The notes under the pieces: model-generated
What the model was told of the DNA's origin: nothing
What the model saw: only the letters and a program-made list of their open reading frames with translations
Databases searched by the model: none
Source of the DNA: Halogeometricum sp. S1BR25-6
Lineage (GTDB): Archaea > Halobacteriota > Halobacteria > Halobacteriales > Haloferacaceae
NCBI RefSeq assembly: GCF_031624495.1
Contig: NZ_JAMQOP010000001.1
Coordinates: 248,001-312,000 of the forward strand
Direction of reading: 5' to 3'
Length of the DNA stretch: 64,000 nucleotides
Position numbers and translations under genes: made by a program
In this document: piece after piece, positions 17,615 through 26,619 of the stretch
How positions within the stretch are numbered: position 1 is the stretch's first letter
How the letters are laid out: every line of letters starts with the position of its first letter

Positions 17615-18610
17615 TCAGGAGCGCTGCTGTCGAATCTTCTCGCGACCCGGCGCGACGAGTTCGTTCAGGTACTCCGCGAGCGCTCCCTTCGCGTCGGCGG
17701 GGTGGAGTTCGCCCGAGTCGAGGTCCGACGCCAGCGACTCGTAGTCGTCGTACTCCAGGTCGCCGCCGTACTGTTCGGGGCGTTCGACGACCACCTCGCC
17801 GAAGCGGGGGAAGACGTGGTACTCGAATATCTGCAGCACCGGGTTGTCTCGGTCCTCGCCGTCGGCGTCGGGTTCGGGGTCGCGCGACGGCGGGCAGTAC
17901 GCCTTGTTCACCTTCTCGCGGAGTTCCTCCTCCGAATCCTCCATCGAGATAGAGACGCCCGCGGAGGAGGACATCTTGCCGACGCCCGTCGACAGGTCGG
18001 CGATGAGCGGCGTGTGCAGACAGGTCGGCGCGTCCGCGCCGATGCTCGGCAGGGTGTCGCGCGCGAGCATGTGCACCTTGCGCTGTTCCATCCCGCCGAT
18101 GGCGAGGTCCACGTCGAGGTAGACGATGTCCAGCGCCTGCATCAGCGGGTACACTGCCTGCGCCACCGTCGCGGTATCGCCGCTCTGTATCTCGGCCATC
18201 GCTCTCTCGGCCCGCGAGAGGTTCGTCTCCAGTTCGAGGGCGTGCAGGTCCAAGGTGTACTCCTCGTCCAACTGGAACTCCGAACCGAGGACGAACTCGG
18301 TGTCAGACTCTTCGAGACCGTAGGCGACGAACTGCTCGCGCATCCGGTCGGCCGTCTCGCGAATCTCCTCGAACGTCCCCTTCCCGTTGAGGTAGGCGTG
18401 GACGTCCGCGAGGAGGACCACGATTTCGAAGCCGGCCTCCTGCAACTCGATGAGTTTGTTGGCCGTCAGCATGTGGCCGATGTGGAGGACGCCGGAGGGT
18501 TCGTAGCCGACGTAGGCCCGTTTTCCGTCGGGGTCCTCGGCTAACGAACGTACCTCGTCCTCCGTGACCACCTCGGCGGCGTTCCGGGTGATCAGGTCGT
18601 ACGCGTCCAT
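17615..18610 (-). CDS. tyrS: Tyrosyl-tRNA synthetase
   Basis: 331 residues, the archaeal/eukaryotic short form without an S4 domain. YVGYEPSGVLHIGHML near residue 35 holds the HIGH motif; GVGKMSSSAGVSISMED near 210 is the KMSKS loop. It attaches tyrosine to tRNA-Tyr. Both neighbours are separated by more than 80 bases, so it is monocistronic. Confidence 0.95.
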   Translation of the reverse strand: MDAYDLITRNAAEVVTEDEVRSLAEDPDGKRAYVGYEPSGVLHIGHMLTANKLIELQEAGFEIVVLLADVHAYLNGKGTFEEIRETADRMREQFVAYGLEESDTEFVLGSEFQLDEEYTLDLHALELETNLSRAERAMAEIQSGDTATVAQAVYPLMQALDIVYLDVDLAIGGMEQRKVHMLARDTLPSIGADAPTCLHTPLIADLSTGVGKMSSSAGVSISMEDSEEELREKVNKAYCPPSRDPEPDADGEDRDNPVLQIFEYHVFPRFGEVVVERPEQYGGDLEYDDYESLASDLDSGELHPADAKGALAEYLNELVAPGREKIRQQRS

Positions 18611-18674
18611 ACCCCTTCGTGTCCGGGGGGGAGGATATGACTTCTGGAACCGCGCGGACGGCGCTGCGGTGAGT

Positions 18675-18758
18675 TATCGTAGCGTCTGCAAGTCATTACT
18701 CACTCGACCGCACGACAGCGCACGGTCGGATAAGTAGACAGATGCAGACGCTACGATA
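18675..18758. repeat. 84-bp element with 16-bp perfect inverted ends (MITE-like)
   Basis: Ends TATCGTAGCGTCTGCA (18675-18690) and TGCAGACGCTACGATA (18743-18758) are exact inverted copies. The 52 bases between them carry no gene. Flanks GGTGAGT and GGTTAGT are similar but not identical, so a target duplication is doubtful. Confidence 0.75.
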
Positions 18759-18851
18759 GGTTAGTCTTCCCGCGTCGGAACTACGCGACCGGTCGCGCGC
18801 GGATTGAGCACTCTCTTATGGCAGCGTATTGACCTGATACGCGTTCGAGAC

Positions 18852-19707
18852 ATGTCTTCCCTACTACTCGTCGTCGGCGCAGTCCTGCTGGTCGTCGCGG
18901 CCTTCGCGGGCGTCTACGGTCGCCGCCAACATCGCAGGAGTGCCCTCATCGGCGATACCGAACGACCGACGTACGGGACATCAAAGGCGAGGGCCTCGTC
19001 GAACTCAAGTGGACCATCCGCGCCAGTGACCCGTTCGACGCTCCGATAACGGGAACGCAGAGCGTGCTTTCGGCGTGGGAAGTCGAGGAGTGGGACGAAC
19101 GCGGCGGGTCCGATATGTGGGAGACGCGCGCCACGGGCGTCTACGCGACCCCCTTCGAACTCGACGACGGAACCGGGCGCGTCCGCGTGGACGTCGGCGA
19201 CCACGTGAACGACGCGTCGTCCGGCACCGGGATTCACGATATCCAGGTGGGGGCGGTCGACGTCGACCGACTCCTCTCGACGGGGGTGACCGCCGACAAC
19301 GTCCTCGCACCGCTCGAGGGTTCTCCGTCGAGACTAGCGTCCCCCCGGAGCGCATCGCGGAGTTCGTCCGCGGCGAGGCGGGACTCTCGACCCAGACCGA
19401 CTCGATCACCAACGTCCTCGACGTCGGGAACGAACACGGTGAACGACGCTACTACGAGGGGACGCTCGGTCCGGGCGACGAAATCTACCTCCTCGGCCGG
19501 TCCCGCGCCGTCGAGAACGCGACACGTCCCCTGAAACCCGACGACGTCGTCGTCGCGCCGCCCGACGACGGCCAGTTTATCATCTCCGGCAGATCCGAGG
19601 CGGAACTCGCGGACTCCTTCGGCCAGTACAGGTACGCGTACCTCGGCGCCGCCGTCGCGGCCGTCGTCGGAGTCGCCGCCCTCGCCGTCGGTGCGGGTCT
19701 CGTATAG
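18852..19707 (+). pseudogene. GIDE-like (E3-ligase-type) membrane protein with two frameshifts
   Basis: From the ATG at 18852 an N-terminal helix (SSLLLVVGAVLLVVAAFAGVYG) leads into an outer domain. The frame then shifts at about 18958 and again at about 19321, each equal to one lost base; the second is in a G run. Joined, the chain reads GLVELKWTIRASDPFDAPITGTQSVLSAWEVEEW, FELDDGTGRVRVDVGDHV, and RRYYEGTLGPGDEIYLLGRS, then a C-terminal helix (AYLGAAVAAVVGVAALAVGAGLV). That is the layout of the BAM/GIDE domain known from MUL1-type ligases, here without a RING. No in-frame stop interrupts the joined product, so sequencing error is possible. Confidence 0.65.
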
Positions 19708-19823
19708 AGCCGGATAGCCATCTCGTCGGCGTCGCGTCCTCGCGGGGGACGACGCGCCGCAGCGCACCCGACGAAACGCGGGAAGAGAAACCCTCATCAC
19801 CGCACCGCCGCTAGCCCCGAGAG

Positions 19824-20132
19824 ATGGCTACGCGTTCACCGCTGTCGCTTCTCGCGCTCCTCGTCCTCGCGGCGTTCGTGCCGCTGGTGGTCATGTGGGC
19901 CGCCGTCTCCGGGTGGGGCGGCGTCGGCTATCTCCTCGGGTTCGCGCTCTTCTTTCTCGTCTTTCAGGTGCTCGTCCCCGCGCGGGTGTACGTCCACGCC
20001 CGCGCCAACGGCAGCAACGCCGTCCTCGCGTGGACGGGGCTGGCGTTCGTCCTTCCGGTCGTGGGTGCGCTCGTCTACTTCCTCGTCGCGGTAGCGTTCG
20101 ACCGGGCGGACCGGGCGGAGACGGACGGGTAG
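19824..20132 (+). CDS. Small three-helix membrane protein
   Basis: 102 residues, helices at about 8-28, 34-54 and 68-90. The last part, NAVLAWTGLAFVLPVVGALVYFLVAVAF, resembles the membrane anchor seen at the N-terminus of phospholipase-D/cardiolipin synthases (PLDc_N), but no enzyme domain follows. Function unknown. Convergent with the DUF460 gene. Confidence 0.65.
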   Translation: MATRSPLSLLALLVLAAFVPLVVMWAAVSGWGGVGYLLGFALFFLVFQVLVPARVYVHARANGSNAVLAWTGLAFVLPVVGALVYFLVAVAFDRADRAETDG

Positions 20133-20151
20133 TCGAGAGACGGCTCCCGCC

Positions 20152-22131
20152 TCAGCGGCTCTCGCTCTTCGTCTCGGCCCGGTGCTCGGAGATGATGCGG
20201 TCGACCATCTCCGACTGCTCCTCCTTTCGTCTGTCCTCGGCGCGCCGCTCCCAGTCCTCGATGACCGCTCCGACGTCCGCCTCGCGGGCGACGGCCAGTT
20301 CGTCTATCTCCTGCATCGTCACGTCCGCCGCCGGTCCGACGGGTATCCCGTGCTCGAACAGCACCTCGTCGGCGACGTCCGAGAGGCCGCCCGTCCGCAG
20401 GACCGCTCGCGGGTCCGTCTCCGCCAGTCGCTCGGCGGTCGACCGGCCCGCGCCCGAGGCGTCACGGAGGTAGACGACATCGCCGGGCGAGAGGCCGTAC
20501 GCCTCGTCCGCGCTGTCGATGGCACCCTTCGTGAACTGCTCGACGACCTTCACGGGCACGAGGTTCTTGTTCGTGTTCACGTCCGCGAAGTTCGAGTGGT
20601 CGAGCTTCCAGAGATGTTTCAACCGCTCTATCTTCGCCGATAGCTCCTCGTTCTCCTCCTCCATCGACGCCAGTTCCCGTTCGAGGCGGCCGTTGTCGCG
20701 TTCGAGACGCTGGACCTCGCGCCGCTCTCTCGCCTCCCGGCGCTCCTCGCGCTTGGCCTCCGAGAGTTCCTCTTTGTACCGCTCGATGGTCTCCTCTTTC
20801 TCCTCGATGGTCGATTCGAGGCTCTCGGCGTGCGATTCGAGGCGTTCGACGCGACGCTCCAGCCGCTTTATCTTCTTCTCCTCCTCCGTGAGTTCCCGCT
20901 CCTCGTGCGTCGACTCCTCCTCTTCTTCTCCGCCGTCGTCGCCGGTCATCTCGCGGAGGACCGCCTCGACGGACTCCTCGCCGGCGACGACGCGGGAGAT
21001 GACCTCGCCGCGTTCGATGTTCGGCGGCACCTTCCGCGAGATGCGCTCGAACTGGTCCTCGTGGGCGTCGAAGGCGAACAGGGCCGCCGCGAGGGCGTCT
21101 CGCTCGTGGTCGTTCTCGTAGCCGGCCTCGCGCGTGCGGTGGAGTTTCTCGTCGACCGGGAGGTCCTTCTCGGGTTCCCACCCGGCGGCGTCGAAGCTCC
21201 GGCGGAACTTCTCGACGGTTTCGGGCATCGGTTCCACGTCGGCGGCGACGATGACCGGCCGCCCGCGTTCGATGAGCCACTCGATGACGTCGGCGGTGTC
21301 GGCGGTGCGCGTCGAGTGCACGTCGAGTTTGTTCCCGTCCAGGTCGATGACGGCCGCCGCCGTCGTCGTTCCGGGGTCGATGCCGACGATGACGTGGTCG
21401 CGGCGCTTCACGAGCGGTTCGAACTCGATGCCGTCGCGCCGCTCTCTGTCTATTTCGACCCGCGTGTCGCCCGCGCGGCCGCTGGAGACGGGGATGTCGG
21501 AGGGTCGACCCTCGATGGTGAACACGGCGTTCGAGTAGCCGCCGTACTTCTCCGTCACGTCGATTTCGTACTCCAACCCCGCCTGCTTCAGTCGGTCCTC
21601 CACCTCGCGGCTCCGGCGCTTGACGGAGCCGTGGATACGCCGGGTGTAGCGGTCCTGGCTCCACCCGCCTTTCCCGGTCGAGCGCCCTCGGGACACCTTC
21701 AGCGTCGTGGTGTTGGTGAAGGCCGACACCTCGTGGCCGACGTTGACCGCGGCGAGTCGGGCGGCCGCCTCGGCTTCCTTCATCGGCTTCTTGCCGTAGG
21801 GGACGCCGTGGCGGGAGGCCACCCTGGAGAGCGGTTCCGGGCGCTCGGCGCCCGTCACCTGCACGAGTTTCGTCTCGGCCGGGAGCGAGCGCAGGAAGCG
21901 GACGAGTTCGTCCTTGTCGGCGGCCAACTCGTACATGTTGTCGGTCGCGAGGATGGCCGGCCGCTCTCGCTCGACGAGTCGCCGCAGCTTCCGGTGTGAG
22001 ACCACGTCTCGGTCGATGTTCTCGCCGTCGAAAGCCACGACGGCGTACGATGGGGCGTCGCCGCGCACGTCGCCGCTCTGGATGTCCACGCCGAAGACGA
22101 GAGAGTCGAGTGCGCTCGTCCGGTCGTTCAC
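20152..22131 (-). CDS. DUF460 protein: RNase H-fold domain plus coiled coil
   Basis: 659 residues from the GTG at 22131, chosen because NDRTSALDSLVFGVDIQSG is the typical start; twelve earlier codons to an ATG at 22167 exist. An N-terminal domain (LVFGVDIQSGDVRG, ILATDNMYELAADKDEL) and a central RuvC/RNase H-like domain (VIVGIDPGTTTAAAVIDLDG, PVIVAADVEPMPETVEKF, NDHERDALAAALFAF) carry Asp residues suited to metal-dependent nuclease chemistry. About residues 410-520 form a long charged coiled coil, then a C-terminal domain. DUF460 is archaeal; role is unknown, nucleic-acid processing is inferred. Confidence 0.85.
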   Translation of the reverse strand: MNDRTSALDSLVFGVDIQSGDVRGDAPSYAVVAFDGENIDRDVVSHRKLRRLVERERPAILATDNMYELAADKDELVRFLRSLPAETKLVQVTGAERPEPLSRVASRHGVPYGKKPMKEAEAAARLAAVNVGHEVSAFTNTTTLKVSRGRSTGKGGWSQDRYTRRIHGSVKRRSREVEDRLKQAGLEYEIDVTEKYGGYSNAVFTIEGRPSDIPVSSGRAGDTRVEIDRERRDGIEFEPLVKRRDHVIVGIDPGTTTAAAVIDLDGNKLDVHSTRTADTADVIEWLIERGRPVIVAADVEPMPETVEKFRRSFDAAGWEPEKDLPVDEKLHRTREAGYENDHERDALAAALFAFDAHEDQFERISRKVPPNIERGEVISRVVAGEESVEAVLREMTGDDGGEEEEESTHEERELTEEEKKIKRLERRVERLESHAESLESTIEEKEETIERYKEELSEAKREERREARERREVQRLERDNGRLERELASMEEENEELSAKIERLKHLWKLDHSNFADVNTNKNLVPVKVVEQFTKGAIDSADEAYGLSPGDVVYLRDASGAGRSTAERLAETDPRAVLRTGGLSDVADEVLFEHGIPVGPAADVTMQEIDELAVAREADVGAVIEDWERRAEDRRKEEQSEMVDRIISEHRAETKSESR

Positions 22132-22297
22132 GGACGACGGTTGGTCGTGTGTGGATATGAATCCCACGCCAGGGGGCGTCCCCGTCGGCGGTCGAACTTC
22201 CCGTCCGTTCGGTTCGACACTACTGCCTTCACGAAGGTCGGAGCCCCGGCACTCTCCCCTCCTCGGGGGCCGCTACTGCGCGGACTGTCTGGACTGA

Positions 22298-23170
22298 CTA
22301 CAGCAGGTCACCCTCGGCGACGAACTCGACGCGCCCGCCGACGCGGACGGACACCTCCTCGCCGTCTTCGGCTTCGAGGTGGAGCACGGACGGCCGACCC
22401 ATCTCGTACCCCTGTTCGACGGAGACGGCCACCTCGTCGTCGCCGAAGTAGCGGTGTCGGGCGAGGTAGCCTGCGAGGTTCCCGTTGGCGCTTCCGGTCG
22501 CGGGGTCCTCGTACAGGCCGTGACCGGGCGAGAACATCCGGGCCGCGAGGTGGTGGCCGTCCTCGCGCGGGTCCGCGCAGAACGGGAAGACGTTCTCGAC
22601 GCCCGTCTCGTCGTACAGCGCGCCGTACGCCGTCCGGTCGATATCGACCCGTCCGAGCGCGCCGCGGCCCGTCAGCGGGACCAGAATAGAGGGCAGGCCG
22701 GTCGAGACGACCTGCACGGGCCACTCGCGGTCTACGTCCTCGCTGTCGAGTCCGAGCACGCGGGCGAGGCGGGCGTGGTCGAGTTCGGCGCCGAACTCGG
22801 GGGCGTTCTGCGTCATCCAGTACGCCTCACCGTCGCCGTCGGGACGGACCTCGACGGGGATGTCGCTGACGCCGAGGCGCAGGGTCACGTCGTCGCCCGC
22901 GTCGAACCGCTCTCGGAGGACCGCCGCGGTGCCGAGCGTCGGGTGGCCGGCGAACGGAATCTCCTCCTTCTGCGTGAATATCCGCACCGGCCACGCGCCG
23001 TCGACGGGGTCGCCTTCGAGAAACGTCGTCTCCGAGTAGTTCATCTCCCGCGTGATTTCGAGCATCTCGTCGTCGGAGAGCGTCTCCCGACTCTCGACGA
23101 CGGCGAGTTGGTTGCCGGCGTAGCGCCGTTCTGCGAACACGTCCACGAGGTGGAACGGGGGGCCCGTCAT
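22298..23170 (-). CDS. PhzF family isomerase/epimerase
   Basis: 290 residues. The start FHLVDVFAERRYAGNQLAVV and SETTFL are the PhzF signature with the catalytic Glu (YSETTFLE), and the second half has EDPATGSANGNLAGYLARH, also diagnostic. The family includes the phenazine enzyme PhzF and many proteins of unknown substrate; nothing nearby suggests phenazine synthesis. 60 bases separate it from the RNase Z gene upstream on the same strand, so they may be cotranscribed. Confidence 0.9.
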   Translation of the reverse strand: MTGPPFHLVDVFAERRYAGNQLAVVESRETLSDDEMLEITREMNYSETTFLEGDPVDGAWPVRIFTQKEEIPFAGHPTLGTAAVLRERFDAGDDVTLRLGVSDIPVEVRPDGDGEAYWMTQNAPEFGAELDHARLARVLGLDSEDVDREWPVQVVSTGLPSILVPLTGRGALGRVDIDRTAYGALYDETGVENVFPFCADPREDGHHLAARMFSPGHGLYEDPATGSANGNLAGYLARHRYFGDDEVAVSVEQGYEMGRPSVLHLEAEDGEEVSVRVGGRVEFVAEGDLL

Positions 23171-23230
23171 ACGAGATTCTGCGGCGTCTTCGGAGAAAAG
23201 GCTACGGTGGGCGTGCGACTCCGTCTCCCC

Positions 23231-24175
23231 TTACGCCCCGTCGCGGTCGGCGTCGGGGTACGGCACCTCGAACTTCTGGCCGTCGTCGGGGACGAACGCC
23301 TCGCCGTCGAACGCTGCCTGCGCCTCGCGTTCGATGGGCGAGGCGTCGCCGGCGTACCGCGATGAGATGTGCGTCAGCGCCAGGTGCTTCGCCCCGGCGC
23401 GCGCGGCGATGTCGGCAGCCTCCTTTCCGGTCGAGTGACCGGTGCCGCGCGCCCGGTCGGCGCGGTCGGAGGCGAACGTCGCGTCGTGGACGAGGAGGTC
23501 CGGTTCGTCGGCCGCTTCGACGGTGGCGTCGACGGGGCGCGTGTCGCCGGTGTAGACGAGTTTCCGACCGGGTCGGGGGTCGCCGACGACCTCTTCGGGC
23601 CGGACGACGGTGCCGTCGTCCAGTTCGACCGCTTCGCCCTCGTGCAGGCGGCCGAACGCCGGGCCGACGGGGACGCCGAGTTCCTCGGCTCGCTTCCTGT
23701 CGAACCGGCCGCGCCGGTCGTCTTCGAGGAGTGCGTAGCCCATCGAGCGGACGTTCCTGTGCTCGGTCTCGAACGTCCGCACCTCGTAGTCGTCGCCGGA
23801 GAGGGCGACGGTGCCGGGTTTCACCTCGTGGATGTTGACGGGGAAGCCGGGTCGGTAGCCGCCGGCCTCGACGAGGCTCCGGAGGTGCCGCTTCGACCCC
23901 GGCGGGGTGTGTATCGCGAGCGCTTCCTCGCGGTCGTTGAAGTCCCACGTCTGCACCAGACCGGGAATGCCGAGAACGTGGTCGCCGTGGAGGTGCGTGA
24001 CGAACAGGTGCGAGACCGTAAAGCCCGTCCCGAAGCGCATCATCTGCCGCTGGGTGCCCTCGCCGCAGTCGAACAGCAACCGCTCGCCCTCCCGGTTGAC
24101 GAGGAGGGCGCTCGGACCCCGTTCGGTCGTCGGCACCGCGCCGCCGGTCCCGAGGAACGTCACGCGCATCGACAT
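23231..24175 (-). CDS. rnz: tRNase Z (RNase Z), tRNA 3' end processing
   Basis: 314 residues. Beta-lactamase fold with VTFLGTGGAVPT at the start, VTHLHGDHVLGIPGL (zinc motif HxHxDH), TWDFNDREEALAIHTPPGSKRH, YTGDTRP, and GHSTGKEAADIA...LTHISSRY. It cuts precursor tRNAs 3' to the discriminator, needed here since tRNA-Arg in this window lacks encoded CCA. Long archaeal-length single-domain form; no exosite anomalies seen. Confidence 0.95.
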   Translation of the reverse strand: MSMRVTFLGTGGAVPTTERGPSALLVNREGERLLFDCGEGTQRQMMRFGTGFTVSHLFVTHLHGDHVLGIPGLVQTWDFNDREEALAIHTPPGSKRHLRSLVEAGGYRPGFPVNIHEVKPGTVALSGDDYEVRTFETEHRNVRSMGYALLEDDRRGRFDRKRAEELGVPVGPAFGRLHEGEAVELDDGTVVRPEEVVGDPRPGRKLVYTGDTRPVDATVEAADEPDLLVHDATFASDRADRARGTGHSTGKEAADIAARAGAKHLALTHISSRYAGDASPIEREAQAAFDGEAFVPDDGQKFEVPYPDADRDGA

Positions 24176-24306
24176 GTGACGACAGAGAGGGTGACGGGGT
24201 AAACGCGTGTCGAATCGCCCGGCCGGGACGCACGCTCTCCCGGCCGACGAGTCCGACGCCCCGGCCCGCGCACAGTCTTTTCGTTCCCCGGCGCGACTGA
24301 GTTCGT

Positions 24307-24804
24307 ATGAGCGGGTCGGGTTCGGACCGAGAGGAGAGCGACGAGGACCGCTGGCTGAGCGACTGGTGGGACGACGAGGACGACAGTTGGGCCGGCATCG
24401 CCTCGCTTCTCGTCACCGGTCTGGGGTTGGCATCGCTGTTCGGACTGGTCCCCATCGGTCCGTTCTGGGCCATCTTCGCCATCGGTTTCGCCGTCGTCGT
24501 CCCTATCGTCGCCGTGCTCGAATCGCGGTACGGGAGGGCTTCGGAGTCGACGACGCCGCCCGAATCCGAGGCCCGCGCCCGCGCCGAACGCGCCGCCGAC
24601 GAGGACGACTCCGTCGCCGACGCCCTCGACCGCCTCCGCGACCGCTACGCCCGCGGCGACCTCTCCGACGAGCAGTTCGAGCGCAAACTCGAAGTGCTGC
24701 TGGAGACGGACACGCCCGAGAACGCCCGCGAGCGAGCGGATAGACGGCGTGATGAGCGGAAACGAGAGGGACGCGAGCGCGAGTCCTCCGAGCGGGAGAC
24801 GTAG
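24307..24804 (+). CDS. SHOCT domain membrane protein
   Basis: 165 residues. An acidic Trp-rich start (RWLSDWWDDEDDSW), two membrane helices (GIASLLVTGLGLASLFGLVPIGPFWAIFAIGFAVVVPIVAVL), then DALDRLRDRYARGDLSDEQFERKLEVLLET, a clear SHOCT motif, and a charged tail. SHOCT is a short oligomerisation module attached to many membrane proteins. Function not known. 33 bases before rfcC, possibly one transcript. Confidence 0.8.
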   Translation: MSGSGSDREESDEDRWLSDWWDDEDDSWAGIASLLVTGLGLASLFGLVPIGPFWAIFAIGFAVVVPIVAVLESRYGRASESTTPPESEARARAERAADEDDSVADALDRLRDRYARGDLSDEQFERKLEVLLETDTPENARERADRRRDERKREGRERESSERET

Positions 24805-24837
24805 GGTTTCTTACGCTCCGGCGGTTAGGCGAGTCCG

Positions 24838-25893
24838 ATGGACGCGCCCCTGTGGACCGACGCGCACGCCCCGTCGCTGTCGGACCTGCCCCAATCGGAG
24901 GTCCGCGACCGACTGGGCCGCACGGTGGACGAACCGATGAACCTCCTGCTGCAGGGGCCGCCGGGCGTCGGCAAGACGGCCGCGGTCCGAGCGCTCGCCC
25001 GCGAGGCGCACGACGACCCGGACAACGACCTCGTCGAGATAAACGTCGCGGACTTCTTCTCCCGGACGAAAAAGCAGATTCGAAACGACCCGCGGTTCGA
25101 GCAGTTTCTCACCGGACGGAGTCGGATGGCCAAGCGCGACATGATAAGCCGCGTGCTGAAGGAGTCGGCGGGCTACGCCCCCGTCTCCGGCGACTACAAG
25201 ACCATCCTCCTCGACAACGCCGAGCACATCCGCGAGGACTTCCAGCAGGCGCTCCGCCGCGTGATGGAGAAGCACCACCGCACGACGCAGTTCGTCATCA
25301 CGACGCGGCAACCGACGAAGCTCATCCCGCCGATTCGCTCGCGCTGTTTCCCCGTTCCCGTCCGCGCCCCCTCGACCGAGGAGACGAAAGCAGTCCTCCG
25401 CGACGTCGCCGAGGCGGAGGGCGCCGAGTGCGAGGAGATGGCGCTCGACATCGTCGCGTCGAAGGCCAACGGCGACCTGCGCGAGGCCATCTTGGCCGCC
25501 CAGAGCGCCGCCGTCGAGGGCGACGGCGAGCTAACGACGGAGTCCGCACAGACCGCGCTCTCATCGGTCGGTCACGACGACGAGTTGAAGGACGTCTTGG
25601 AGACGGCCCGCGACGGCGACCTGACGGACGCGCGGAAGTCGCTCACGACGCTTCTGGACGACGAGGGCTTCGACGGGCAGGAACTGCTCCGGGACCTCCT
25701 GCGCGTCGCCGACACCTACCCCGAGGAGTTCGGGGAGAGCGACGTGGTCCGCCTGCACCGTCTGGCCGGGTCGGTCGACCTGGACCTCGCGGAGGGCCTC
25801 GACGCTCGCCTCCACCTTACGCACCTGCTGTCGGCGTGGGCGACCGGACAGCGCGAACTCGACGAGAACCCGGACCGGGAGCGGGCGGTCTGA
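24838..25893 (+). CDS. rfcC: Replication factor C small subunit-like clamp loader (RfcC)
   Basis: 351 residues. AAA+ ATPase: Walker A LLLQGPPGVGKTAAV near residue 38, Walker B region KTILLDNAEHIREDFQQALRRVMEKH (DNAEH in place of DEAD/DEAH), sensor 1 FVITTRQPTKL and the arginine finger IRSRCF. C-terminal collar helices follow. It loads the sliding clamp, whose gene (pcn) lies in the same window. Haloarchaea have two small RFC subunits; the altered Walker B suggests the divergent second one. TGATG overlap with the next gene indicates coupled translation. Confidence 0.9.
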   Translation: MDAPLWTDAHAPSLSDLPQSEVRDRLGRTVDEPMNLLLQGPPGVGKTAAVRALAREAHDDPDNDLVEINVADFFSRTKKQIRNDPRFEQFLTGRSRMAKRDMISRVLKESAGYAPVSGDYKTILLDNAEHIREDFQQALRRVMEKHHRTTQFVITTRQPTKLIPPIRSRCFPVPVRAPSTEETKAVLRDVAEAEGAECEEMALDIVASKANGDLREAILAAQSAAVEGDGELTTESAQTALSSVGHDDELKDVLETARDGDLTDARKSLTTLLDDEGFDGQELLRDLLRVADTYPEEFGESDVVRLHRLAGSVDLDLAEGLDARLHLTHLLSAWATGQRELDENPDRERAV

Positions 25894-26498
25894 TGCGCTA
25901 CGCGCCCGGTGCCCGCAGGTTCGCGCTCCCGGTGTTCCTCGCGGCCGTCCCCCTCGCCGTCGTCGCACCGCCGCTCTCCGCCCTCTCGCTTCTCCTCGGC
26001 GGGTTCGTCCTCTGGTTCTTCCGCGACCCCGACCGAAAGCCGTCCGCGCCGGGCGTCGTCTCCCCCGCCGACGGCCGCGTCTCTGTCGTCCGCGAGGAGG
26101 GCGAACAGGTTCGCGTGGGCGTGTTCATGAACGTCACCAACGTGCACGTCAACCGCGCGCCGTTCGACGGCCGGGTAAACAGAGTCACCCACCGCTCCGG
26201 GGCGCACCGCCCAGCGTTCTCGAAGGAGTCCGAGCGGAACGAGAGAGTCGATATCGACGTGTCGACGCCCGAGGGCCCGGCCGAACTGTCGCTCATCGCG
26301 GGTGCGTTCGCCCGCCGCATCCACCCCTACGTCGAAGAGGACGACACCCTCGCCCGCGGCGGCCGAATCGGCCACATCGACTTCGGCAGTCGCGCGGACG
26401 TGCTCCTGCCGCCCTGTTACGACCCCGAGGACGTGACGGTCGAGGTGGGGGACAGACTGCGGGCCGGCGAGTCGGTGGTCGCGAAACGCGAGGAGTAG
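25893..26498 (+). CDS. asd: Archaetidylserine decarboxylase proenzyme
   Basis: 201 residues, ATG at 25893 sharing its first base with the rfcC stop. One or two N-terminal membrane helices (FALPVFLAAVPLAVVAPPLSALSLLLGGFVLWFF) are followed by RDPDRKPSAPGVVSPADGRV, MNVTNVHVNRAPFDG and ARGGRIGHIDFGSRADVLLP. The Gly-Ser in FGSR is where the chain cuts itself to make the pyruvoyl group. It converts archaetidylserine to archaetidylethanolamine at the inner membrane face. The short length is normal for the archaeal form. Confidence 0.92.
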   Translation: MRYAPGARRFALPVFLAAVPLAVVAPPLSALSLLLGGFVLWFFRDPDRKPSAPGVVSPADGRVSVVREEGEQVRVGVFMNVTNVHVNRAPFDGRVNRVTHRSGAHRPAFSKESERNERVDIDVSTPEGPAELSLIAGAFARRIHPYVEEDDTLARGGRIGHIDFGSRADVLLPPCYDPEDVTVEVGDRLRAGESVVAKREE

Positions 26499-26593
26499 TC
26501 ACTTCGACTGTTCGACTCCCGCCGACAACACGCAATCCGTGCATAGTTCAGTCACAGAATGAGACAGAAAAACGAATTTACATATTAGCATTC

Positions 26594-26616
26594 TGTTTAC
26601 TAGTTGAGAGTAAACA
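26594..26616. promoter_or_regulatory. Inverted repeat at the start of the DUF4352 gene, possible operator
   Basis: TGTTTACT (26594-26601) and AGTAAACA (26609-26616) are exact inverted copies ending three bases before the ATG at 26620. A TATA-like GAATTTACATATTA lies just upstream (26574-26587). A repressor bound here would cover the transcription start. Confidence 0.5.
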
Positions 26617-26619
26617 CAG

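Noticed and set aside
18675-18758. Inverted repeat read as a tyrS tRNA-responsive leader
   Set aside because: It lies upstream of tyrS on the minus strand but 65 bp outside the start, has long exact arms and no T-box or anticodon-like features; a MITE fits better.
19234-19800. 188-codon minus-strand frame under the GIDE-like gene
   Set aside because: It mirrors the coding part of the frameshifted gene and lacks any recognisable domain.
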